From: Hemerocallis citrina | Taxonomy: Eukaryota > Streptophyta > Magnoliopsida > Asparagales > Asphodelaceae | Direction: 5' to 3' | Assembly: GCA_017893485.1 (NCBI GenBank) | Contig: CM030360.1 | Coordinates: forward strand, 143,459,697-143,523,696 | Length of the DNA stretch: 64,000 nt | Shown: in pieces, positions 54,209-64,000 of the stretch | Layout: the number at the start of each line of letters is the position of its first letter | How positions within the stretch are numbered: the stretch's first letter is position 1 | The notes under the pieces: model-generated | What the model was told of the DNA's origin: nothing | Databases searched by the model: none | What the model saw: the letters and a program-made list of their open reading frames with translations, nothing else | Program-made: the position numbers and the translations under genes

Positions 54209-56255
54209 ATGTTACGTAGAAGTCGCCAAAAGAGTGCACAAGAATCCACATCCCGCACCGCTTATATTCCACAATTAGATACCAATAGTATTAGAGAAGA
54301 AGATAATTTTCCCAAGTTTTCCCAATCCGCTAATCCATAATCACAGTTCGATGAAATCCTTGTTGAAAATACCAAAACCCAATACACTGAAAATCAACAT
54401 TCTTCTCGAAAAAATAGAGAATCTACTTCTGATGTCCGCCGTCATTATATATGGGAAGAAGATTCCCCCAATTCGAAAGAGGGAAAAAAGAGATGTGCGC
54501 ATTGTGGACAGTTTATAAATGGGTAAAGGGTACCGGGACGGGTACACTAGCACGCATTTTAAACAATAAACCCCTTATAACTAAAAAAAGAGCTTACCCA
54601 ACAAAAGATCAACCCTAAGACCGGTCGCGTAGATAGTTTTAGTTACGATCACGACCTCATTAGTAGTAAATTGGAAAATCTAGTTATTAAGGGCGAGTTA
54701 TCATTTTTTTTAATTCCAAAAGTAGAAACATATAGGCCTTTAACCAAACCGCTCTAAACCCCCATTTTAAGCGAATTCCTAGAAATACCATTAAATCTGA
54801 TTGTTATGAAGTTTATCAAAACCTTTAGGAATTTTTTGCTTGCTACTTTGATTAGTTTAACTTGTAAGATTTTGTTAACCTCCAACTGTTGGATAGGTAT
54901 TAACGATATTTCAATGATATGTGTAACCGTTCATTGGATTGATAATGATTGGATCCTCCAAAAGAGGATCATATATTTTGGATATATTATGCACTATCAT
55001 AATGCACAGGCTATCGCATCACATGTCATACAAGCATGCATTAACTTTTCTATTACCGATAAAAACTTGCTATTCGTTTTGATAATGCATCGAATAATAT
55101 GAAGGCAATTATTTTTCATATTAAAAAGCACATGTCATATTCTAAATTTGTATGTACAAGATGTATTGAAGATGGCCAAATCATATTTGAGTGCACTAAG
55201 AGATTATGTGCATTTAATAAATTTGAGTGGTCCTAATCTTCAAACATTCAAACAATGGTGTAAGCTTAAAAGATTGAATTTTAGAGAATTCCCTAAAGAT
55301 GTTAAACACCGTTGGAATTCTACTTTTGATCTACTTGTTTTTGCAAAGATGTTATAAATGAATTTTGTATTGCAAAAAACATGAATTTTTTTTAAATGAG
55401 TGATTACACTTGGGCTTATATCCAAAGTTTGTGTGCATTTTTATAACCTTTTAAAACCACAACTTTTGAATTTTCAAAATTTTTCGAGTCCACTTCTAGC
55501 GGTATTTTAGTTACATTATTTAAGATGATTAATCTTTTGAACAAATGTTGAATGATACTTACATTTGCCTTACTGCTGTTCCCGCTTATGATAAATTTGT
55601 AAAATATTGTTTTCATCTTCCTATGTTATATTGTGTTGCTAGTGTAATGAATCATCGTATCAAGTTAGATGGTATGTAGAATTTGATTAATATATTTTAT
55701 AGTATGGTAAAAGATAATGCTTTTGATTCTAATGAATTTGTAGTTACTTTGAGTTAATAGTGAATAATTTATATAATACTTATGATACAAAATTTGGATT
55801 TACTTCAAACACACAACACACAACTAGTACTTCATCTTATTCAAGAAATAACAGTATTGCAACTGATGGTACAGATATATGGAGTCTTACCAGACTAAAA
55901 AGTCTAGGACTAATAATGTATTTAATAAACTTCACTGTTATAATGCATAAACTTCACTGCCATTTGAACAAGATATTGATGTGGTCATTTGGTGAAAAAA
56001 CAATGCGGGATCATATCATATTCTTTCTCATATGGCAAAAGATATACTAACTACTCCCCCCTCCTTAGTGTCCACCATCGCATCGGAAAGTGCCTTTTCT
56101 CTTAATGGCAGGTTATTGAACGAGAAAAGGAATCGCAAGACAACGAAGACTTTGGAGATGCTAGTGTGCAACGAAGATTGGATGAAAGTGGAGCAGTTGA
56201 CTAAAGGAATAACAGAAGACTCATGTGGTAACAACACTCTAGAAGGCGAATCTTG
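54209..56255 (+). pseudogene. hAT (Ac-like) transposase, heavily broken
   Basis: ATG at 54209 (MLRRSRQKSAQESTSRTAYI) opens the N-terminal part. A BED-type zinc finger fragment follows (IWEEDSPNSKEGKKRCAHCG, 54450-54520), then frame breaks. Core blocks: LLTSNCWIGINDISMICVTV and HWIDNDWILQKRIIYF (54860-55000), then FREFPKDVKHRWNSTFDLL (55280-55340). The hAT dimerisation domain is at the end: SLVSTIASESAFSLNGRLLN and LVCNEDWMK (56055-56190). Many stops and shifts. It would move hAT elements in intact form. It could in principle relate to the small hAT-type element at 46655, but the ends cannot be compared because this gene's termini were not found. Confidence 0.75.
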
Positions 56256-56269
56256 AAAAGAAACTCATG

Positions 56270-57039
56270 AAGATTAAAGAAGACCGAAGATTACTCTTGA
56301 AGATTGAAGATTAAAGATTGAAGATTTGTATAGTAAGAAGCTTATTAGGGAATTTAGAGCGATGAGATCCTAGGTTTAGGTTGAGGTGCACAACAGTAGT
56401 TCTCTGCCCTCTCTTCAAACCAACTCTAGGCTACCTTAAACTCAAGAACCCCCCTTATCATGTAATTTTAAAATTATGTAACTTGTATGTATTATAACAT
56501 GCCTTTTTTTTAATTTTACTGTTGTAAATCATTCGATGGTTGTAAAATTAAGAAAAATAATACATATTTTTTATATATGATTCATGATTCTTGTACATCC
56601 GAATTTCATAAAATATTTATATATTTTATATGCTCTAAAAAAACTGAAAAAATGTGTCAAAATAAAATTTAACAAGATACAAGTATATAAAAAAACAAAA
56701 AAAGGAAAAAAATCTGGTTTGTCCTGGCCCGAGATCTAGGTTGTTGAGCTGGGGGTCTAGTCAGGGTTGACCTCCCCACTTTAAACTGGCACAGACCGAC
56801 CTGCCCGGATCGGTTCGCCTTAAAAAAAACTAAGGAAATAAGGTTATTTTCATTTTCATTATTATTTTATTATTTTTATTAATATTATTAGCTAGTTAGG
56901 TTAAGATAGGGCTAAAACAGATATTTCACTGTATTATCACACTTGATGGTGGTTTTCACTAGAAACTAAATAGAAATGGCCCATTTGATGACAAAACAAA
57001 ACATCGGATGATTATTTGTGAGAGGGCCAAAACTGAGGG
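56270..57039. other. 3' flank of the hAT gene, no gene
   Basis: Begins with short GAAGATTGAAGATTAAAG repeats (56265-56325), then AT-rich DNA and a G-rich stretch near 56720-56815 (GGGCTAGT/GGTTGACCTCC-type). Nothing recognisable. Confidence 0.35.
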
Positions 57040-57609
57040 TGTCACACCCTGCTTCTCAAAAGAGAATACGGAATACGGATACATGACTAAGCCTAACGAA
57101 TGATTTTCATCATCCATAAGCTGTTCAGAATCTTTACAACATCTCACAGAAATAATCATAGTCGGAAGCAAAAGAATCAACCAAGAATGCATATGTGAAT
57201 CAAAATACCAACAAGAATACTTGAAATCAAAATATATTAATCTCAAATAATCCAGATCTGAATAAGTCAAATATCCTGGATCACATTGCCCAAATACAAA
57301 ATAAATCCAAGTATCAAATACAATTGTTCAAATAAGCAACAGAAATAATAATAATAATAATAACTCCAGCACTAATATTGCATATTACCAACACCATCTG
57401 GTACATGTTCTCCAAAATCTGTAATTTAACAATTGCAGGGATAGGAAAAAAAAACTCCCGTCAATGCAAGTTACGGGCCGCTTGTAGTGCAGGATATAAG
57501 TACATGGGGAAAATAACAAATATAAAATAACAGTAGGAATAAACAAGCATGGAATAATTGTGTCAACAGAAATATAATATCTAACATGAATCAGACAAAC
57601 AGAATCAAG

Positions 57610-58090
57610 TAGCATGTTATACTAACAGTTACAGGTAACATGTATCAAGTGCCAAGTAAACAGGTATACAAGTAAATAGGTAAACATATAACATGTATAC
57701 AGGTAACAGGTAAACAGGTAATCAGGTAATCAGGTATAAAGGTAAATAGGTACAGGTCGCATGTAACAGGTAGCAGGTTATGTCAAGTCTTGTATTATTA
57801 CTAACTAGGTAGCACTTCATGCATCCATCATTTTACTACATGGTTGCTACATTCAAACAGTTTCGTTTAGATTTCGTAGTGGAGTCCATAGGGTCGTGTA
57901 ATCAGGGATTAGGTAAACAGGAACAGGAACAGGTTCATGAATCAAATAGGTACACGAATTATCTGATTCATGCAGCAACAGGTTCATGAATCAACAGGTA
58001 ACAGGTACATGAACCAACAGGTCCATGCAGCAATAGGTAACAGGTACATGAACCAACAGGTCCATGCAGCAACAGGTAATAGGTATCAAC
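57610..58090. repeat. Minisatellite of ACAGGTAAACAGGTA type
   Basis: Variable 7-12 bp units with AGGTAACAGGTA and TCAGGTAATC, followed by longer ~30 bp units (GGTAACAGGTACATGAACCA, near 57985 and 58035). Expanded version of the tract at 23155 in the related LTR. Confidence 0.7.
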
Positions 58091-60332
58091 ATGAATCAAA
58101 ATGGAAAACACGGGCCCCCTTCTAAGTACATATTTCTATATTTTCCACTACTAGATCTTTTCCTTAACCCCGGCTTGGTTATTTTGTTATTATTATCAAA
58201 CAGGCATATACGTGCACAAAACATGGTAAGAATAACATGGCATGAACAAGTAATAGGTTCAGGGTGACAGGTAAATATGTACAGATGATAGACAGTTTAT
58301 AAAGGGATAGAACAATGCAAATGCTAGTTCAGAACAACAAGACACTACTGTACTAAAATAGGGATTCCCGTTGCTAAAAAATGCAAATCTAGATCCGTCA
58401 AAGAATCTGGAAAATAAACTTCCGGCCGATTCCAGCAAATATATATAAGTCATATAGTATTTCACAACATCAAGTCTCAAAACAGGTTTGAATCCAGAAA
58501 ACACGTTCAGCCAGAAATCAGAAGTTTGGATTCAAGAACAGGAAAACAGCATGAAAACTCATTAATTAAATCCACGAACAATCTGGGGTATTCCCCTATA
58601 TATATAGAATCAGAATATAATGTTTCAGAATTTTTCAATATAAATATTTAGTCAACAAAAATCAGAAAACATCAAGATGTAGTAGTTTTGTAAATCTGAA
58701 ATCACAAATACTGCAGTACGAAAAATGCAATCTCGCAAACCATAAATCGAAATCCAAATCCTCCAAAAGGTTGATAAAATAGATACAGTAGGCTAACTTT
58801 CATATTCAGAAATATTTTAGAGACAGCAAGTAGAATTATGTCGAAAATCAAGTTCTTTACTGAATAATAGTAAAATTCTGCATGTAAAATCTTTATTTGC
58901 AACCATGAAAATGTTTGTAAAATTACCTCAGATAAATCCATCAAAATTCTAGGTAAACCCCAATCAAGTATAGAAATAGTGAGCAAAACTTCAGATCAAA
59001 ATAATAATTTTAACACCAAAATAAAAATAGATTACTCTTCAGAATTCATAGAAAACAAAATATGGAAATCTTTCGACACTACTGTAGTAAAATTGACACA
59101 ACTCACAAACCGTAAATCAAAACTGAGATCCGTCGAAAAGGGTTGGAAAATAGACAAAATTCTCTACAAATTAAGTTCACAAAATATTCCCAGATACTGA
59201 CCTTAATAGGGTCTAAAATAATGCACAAAACAAAAAACCGGCAAAACTGAAAATATCGCATATGTATAAAATCCACTAGTTCACATAGGACTCATCCAAA
59301 TCATAACCAAACATGAAATATGGTGTAAAAGATGTCCAAGCAGCATGATATAGGGTATATCACAAGTCTACAACAAGTCTATCATGAATAACACGAACGA
59401 GCACAAGATAACACATGAACACACGCATATATATAACAAAAAGTGGTCAATCCTAAGTTATATCATGTCATGTATGTCGTGAGGCAACTATGGTCAAATC
59501 ATCACTATAAAGACATTATCAACAAAAAGTTTTATACACAAATTGTCTCTAGAACCCAATTACACTACAAGCGGTATTTAGTACTTGTGTTTACAAAGGA
59601 ATTTAATATAAGTTACTTGCCTGAAAGACGACGATGAGAACGGAGCAAGAACAAGAATAATAGGAACGGATCCCATGGCACGAACACAAACACACGAACG
59701 GATCACGAACCAATCACGAACACACGATCACGAACAAGATCACGAATCCAAAGAACAAATAACCTACAAACAAGATCGGACGGTCCAGATCAAGGTGATG
59801 ATGAAGTTGATGATGATCGCGTTCGAACGGCCAAGAATCAATCAATCAAGATCAAGAGATCAAGATGACAATCAAACGGATGGCTGAGGATCCACTTGAT
59901 CAAAACTTCGATCAAACATCAAACGGTAATAGGGCTGCACTCTGGCTGTGCAGTGGGTGCTCGCTGGCGCTGCAGGTTGCAGCGTGAGGGAGGAGCAGGG
60001 CGAGGCTGATGGCTACCGGCTGGCGACGTGGGGAACATAGCACGACAACTGTCTGCTGGCTGGAGGGTAGTGCTGTGTTGCTGCTGTCGTTAGAGGGAGA
60101 CAGCATAGGTGGTCACCGGGGCTGGTGCTGGCGCTGTGTAGAGACGCGACAGGGGCACAGGGGCTCAGGGTTATCGCTGCTCGAGGGTGCTGTCGCTGAG
60201 AGGCTGACGTTGGTTTGACATGAGGGAGCACACAAAGAAGACGGAGGATCATCGGGGAAGAGGGCGGAGCAAAGGCTCGGGAGCATAGAGAGATGGCAGG
60301 AGAGGCAGGGGATGAGGTCGTCGAAGAGCACT

Positions 60333-60333
<1 letters not shown>

Positions 60334-60379
<46 letters not shown>
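60334..60379. repeat. (GA)n microsatellite
   Basis: About 23 perfect GA units in the GC-rich part of the LTR. Confidence 0.95.
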
Positions 60380-60383
<4 letters not shown>

Positions 60384-61122
60384 CAGGCAAAGGAGGCGGC
60401 TGGGGTTTGAATATGGGGAAGATTAACAGGTTCTAGGTGTGGGGATAAATATATATACAAGGTTGGTTTAGGGTTAGGTTTTTGGGTATTATAACGGGTG
60501 ATGGGTTCAAGGGGTTTTAGGCTTAAAACATGCAGGGGTATAAACTGGGTTATAGGGTAGGATAAATTGGGTTTGGGTTTTAGGTAATGGGTATGGGTAG
60601 AGTGTAAACAGGGTAATGGGTGTATGTGATGGGTTACTTGGTAAATTGGGTATGAAAATCCAATAAGAAAACTTAAAATAACTAATAAAATATAATTTAT
60701 AAAATAATGTAATTTATATTACAATATAGACTTTATTTAGAATAACTACAATTATAGTTAGTACATAGAAATTGATTTTTAAATAAACAGTCAAAATTAA
60801 TAATGATACTAATAGCAATAATAACAATAATAATAATAATAAGAGTAATAATAACAAAAATAAGAATTGTATTTCAATATAAAATCATAGAAAATAGTTA
60901 CAATTAAAATTATTGATCGAAAACAGATTTTAATAGGAAATCCAGCAATACATTTTGACAAAATAATTTGAAAACCGAAAAAATAATTTGTGAAAATTTT
61001 AAATACAGAAAATACACAAAAATACATTTTTTTGGAAAACAGGGGTTAGAGAGGGTAATTTTGTAAAATTTACCCTAGGAAAATACCCTTTTAATTGGAT
61101 CGACCCGAACCCGAGTGTTACA

Positions 61123-61555
61123 ACTTGGACCCATTAATTGAGGTTTATCTTAACAAGGAGGAAATAGTATGCCCACTTGGACAAATGATTAATATGAAGT
61201 AGAAGGAAGTTCATTGGATCTTCTTTCTTCTTTATCTTTATATACATATACATATTCATATTCATATACGTGTTCATATACGTATACATCTATTCTATTA
61301 CTATACATAATGGCGGTAAGGGGGCTGAAAATCAAGCTTTTCCGATTTTAAAAAATCACCCAAATGTGGAAATGTCTTCTCTGCCCTTCCGTCTCTTCCT
61401 TATTTATCAAGATGCCATGATTTCTCAGCTATATCTAATTTCTGACAATGCTTTGTGTACAGTTCAGATTATTTCGCAATTCCGTGCACTTTTAGATATG
61501 ATAATCATACACTAATTTTACAAGATATGTAAGATATACTCCTTAATACTGCTGC
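61123..61555. other. Decayed 3' part of MULE region, no clear ORF
   Basis: Between the LTR end and the readable transposase. Contains CATATACATATTCATATTC-like simple sequence near 61245-61290. On the minus strand a faint continuation of transposase may exist near 61440-61550, but I cannot align it. Confidence 0.3.
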
Positions 61556-63182
61556 TCAACTCATTAACCATGTCCAAGCATCTATGCTCTCTTCATCCAC
61601 TATTGCAAATGCAAATGGAAACAACCTACCATTTGCTTCGGGTGAAAAAACTATTAAGAAACAACATTTATATTTTTCATACAGATGTGTTATGTCAACA
61701 CTAATAACAGGTCTGCAAGCCTTAAACCCCTCGATCGAGGGCTTGAATGCCCAAAAGACTCCTTTGAATGTTTCCTCGGTGGGACCGGACACAACCTTAG
61801 CCAAATGGATAGTCGTTCCTGGATTTGAGGCTTGAACTGATGTGAAAGGAGAAGGCAATCTAGTATACGCTTCTTGAAAGGAACCAAACAACCGCTCAAT
61901 AGTTTTATGTTTTGCCTTCCAAGATTTTCTCTATGAAATATTGTAATTGAATTGAATCTTGACTAGTCCGATTATGGCCCGTGGTGTTACTCCTAGTTGT
62001 GCCCACAACATTCAATATCATCTTTGACACAAGTTTAGAATCAAATTTACCATGATCTTGACACAACTTGGGATTCACACATGTATGCAGATCTTCAAGT
62101 TTCTTCACCACAAAATATGTTTGCCCTTTTGGAATGATAACGCGTAAACGCCATGTAAAACCCACCTCATTTATGAGCCCTGGATTTTTTGCAGTCTCCT
62201 CTGTTGTATTAATGATTGGTGCAAATTTACATTTCACAATATATAAACTTCGGCTCGATTTCACCGTCACATATTCTTAATGGTTCTTTATGGTGTATAT
62301 CTTAACTTAATGTTGGATATTATCTTTAGTAGGAAACCTTTGACCGATATACAATTCATTTTCATTCAATGAGCCGACGAAAGATTGTGGATGTTCATGT
62401 ACGATCGCATTGTTAACCCATTCACCCGATTGAACCTCATATATAGGTGCACTCATGGATTGCTTCATGGGAACCACATCGTTAACATTAACATTAACAT
62501 TAACATCATTAACTCGATCTTCTCTGTCCTCCTCTTCCTCCTCATCATCATCCTCGTGATCCTCATCTTCTTCCTCTTCCAATAATTCATTATTAACAAT
62601 TATCAAAGTATTGCATACCGTTTTCGTTGTCGACAATATCTCGTATCAAGGTGTGAGGATGTACCAGCTTATATTCTATGGTATTTGGTTCTGTTGGAAT
62701 TGTGCTCATGTCATATTATGAATGGGGCATTCTTACATGTGGCTCGTCAGCTGTTTGGAATGCCTAATGGGGCAAGGACTAGGAATAACAAGTGGCCTAG
62801 CATTAGGATGCTTAATCTGCTCGATATATAACTCCAATGCAGTCTAACTACAATTTAGATCATGTGTCCTAGCAATCATGGACCTTAATGCATTATCATT
62901 ATCTACAGGCACCGCCATGAAATCTTGTCCTTCTCCATTTCCAGTAGCATAACAGGCTTTGATTTTGAGACTCCATTCACCTCTATCCTAATTGGTAACT
63001 TCAAATATCTTATCTACTAGTTGTGAGTATATAAAATTACGGGGAGCCCAAATGATGATCAGTTCAACATCATTATAACAGTATCCTACCTTCAGATCTC
63101 GAATTATTTCATCCCCAAAATATAACCAAATAGGTATATCGTAATCCATATCCATACATAAAGGGACGAATATTCGAGCCAT
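61556..63182 (-). pseudogene. Mutator-like (MULE) transposase, broken
   Basis: Minus strand, start at 63182 (MARIFVPLCMDMDYDIPIWL). Next a low-complexity acidic block (LLEEEEDEDHEDDDEEEEED and VNVNVN, 62307-62636). Then the MuDR DNA-binding-type region (FTWRLRVIIPKGQTYFVVKK, LEDLHTCVNPKL, 61905-62270). Then the catalytic start of the MULE domain (FWAFKPSIEGFKACRPVISV, DITHLYEKYKCCFLI, FPFAFAIVDEESIDAWTW, 61556-61891). The first catalytic Asp is kept in VDITH; the sequence ends soon after DAWTW, before the remaining catalytic residues. At least three frame breaks. Confidence 0.8.
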
Positions 63183-63489
63183 TAACTACTCACAAGCATA
63201 ACCTATGCAAGCTAAACAACATATGGTTATAGGAATACATTCAAATTAAATCGTCAGTTGGAGCGCGGAGAATACGCCGTGGATGATGTTGAGAAGACCG
63301 GAGTCAATGTTGGAGCCTTTTCAGATTGGGAGAGTTGGATTTCAGAGTGGGAGAAGAGGGAGGTGGGACAGATGAAGTTTGAGAGTAAATAGAAGTCAGA
63401 TTTGTGCTCTATGATTTTAAGGTTTTGGGTTCGGGAGTGGAGGGAGAGAGATAAAGTGAATGGGGAAGGAGAAGAAGGAGCCACTATTT

Positions 63490-63845
63490 ATGAGAATATA
63501 TTATTATATTGGTGCCGCTATTTCCAATAACGGCATCGGCTTAAGGATGCTGCTATTGGGAATAGCGACCTCAGTAATAAGATGTTTCCACATATTCTAT
63601 TTTACCTCAAGCTAGATAGCTCCTAATTGAATATGAAATGTACCTAAGCCGTTATTCCCAATAGTGGCATCCGTAAAAAAATATTTACAGCTACCACTAT
63701 TGGCAACAACGGTAATGAAATAACATGTCGTTATTATCAATAGCGTTTTCTGCTGACATATCCAAAAGGGAGCCAGTTTGGTATATATTTTTGGAAGTTG
63801 GTTAGTTTGGTAATTATTTCAAAAAGTGGGTCGGTAGGGAAACAA
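63490..63845. repeat. MULE terminal region with GCTATTGGGAATAGC repeats
   Basis: Upstream of the transposase start. Contains CCGCTATTTCCAATAACGG, GCTGCTATTGGGAATAGCG, CCGTTATTCCCAATAGTGG and more, then an outer end whose complement reads GACCCACTTTTTGAAATAAT. Both features match the foldback element at 20751-21322. No partner terminus is visible at the left end. Confidence 0.6.
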
Positions 63846-63860
63846 ATCTTGATTGGTTCA

Positions 63861-64000
63861 TACTCCCTCCGTTTCACTTTAAGTGATATTCAGGAGTTTT
63901 GCACACAGATTAAGGAAGGGTGAGATAAACATTTGTTTCCTTTTACATCCTTATTAATAAGTCTCCATGATTTAATTACTAATTCTCTTTCCAATACAAA
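63861..64000. mobile_element. Stowaway/mariner-type element, left end, cut by window
   Basis: TA followed by CTCCCTCCGTTTCACTTTAA, the hallmark terminus of Stowaway MITEs and plant mariner-like elements. The rest lies outside the window, so size and type cannot be settled. Confidence 0.65.

Larger units (their letters stand above)
57040..61122. repeat. Third Tekay-like LTR, 4.1 kb
   Basis: From TGTCACACCCTGCTTC to CCGAGTGTTACA. Shares GGAATACGGATACATGACTA, CATCCATAAGCTGTTCAGAA, TTAACCCCGGCTTGGTTA and AGTTACTTGCCTGAAAGACG with the LTRs at 22670 and 32773 in the same order. Flanking bases are GAGGG and ACTTG, so there is no target duplication. Contains expanded minisatellite, (GA)n and (AAT)n tracts. 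No ORF of interest; G-rich open frames near 60010-60400 are compositional. Confidence 0.75.

Noticed and set aside
60009..60460. Several overlapping open frames
   Set aside because: They result from high GC and the (GA)n tract of the third LTR.

Overview
The window is plant nuclear DNA, almost certainly from a flowering plant and probably a eudicot. The evidence is Ty3/gypsy (Tat-type and Del/Tekay-like) and Ty1/copia retrotransposons, an L1-type LINE with a plant DUF4283-type ORF1, hAT, Mutator, CACTA and Harbinger DNA transposons, a Stowaway-type end and an endogenous caulimovirid. I cannot name the species. I see no intact host gene; all coding sequence I recognise belongs to mobile elements or to host gene fragments carried by them.

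Layout. 1-4748 is the left part of a minus-strand LTR retrotransposon: a ~3.2 kb LTR and an adjoining tRNA-Met primer site, with the interior running off the window. It interrupts a Tat/Retand-like gypsy element (4749-13910, minus) that has an antisense ORF, a ~108 bp tandem array, degenerate pol and gag, and a 5' LTR. 14120-41210 is a decayed endogenous pararetrovirus (capsid, movement, protease, RT/RNase H) cut in two by a 19.5 kb CACTA-type transposon (20352-39820). That transposon holds single exons from several unrelated host genes: an NRPE1-like RNA polymerase subunit, an auxilin-like J protein, plastid lipoamide dehydrogenase, CCT7 chaperonin and an unidentified membrane exon. It also received later insertions: a Mutator-type foldback hairpin, a complete copia element (21386-30907, 5-bp target duplication AGTTC) and a second Tekay-like LTR. 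The copia element is itself broken by a solo LTR (duplication ACAAG) and by a Harbinger-type element (duplication TAA) carrying two exons of a phi-class glutathione transferase.

41561-49781 is an L1-type LINE whose 5' half is inverted (twin priming) between 18-bp target duplications; a hAT-type element with an exact 8-bp duplication sits in its RT. 50210-53441 is a copia LTR with primer site, containing an oppositely oriented copia solo LTR (duplication ACTAA). 53700-56255 is a decayed hAT transposase gene with a repeat-rich leader. 57040-61122 is a third Tekay-like LTR, followed by a broken MULE transposase gene (61556-63182, minus) with its terminal region to about 63845, and the start of a Stowaway/mariner-type element at the right edge.

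The parts do not form a working system. They are a nested insertion record whose order can be read from target duplications. The most interesting unit is the multi-gene-capturing CACTA element inside the viral relic, followed by the ~570 bp foldback hairpin that shares its repeat with the MULE on the right.
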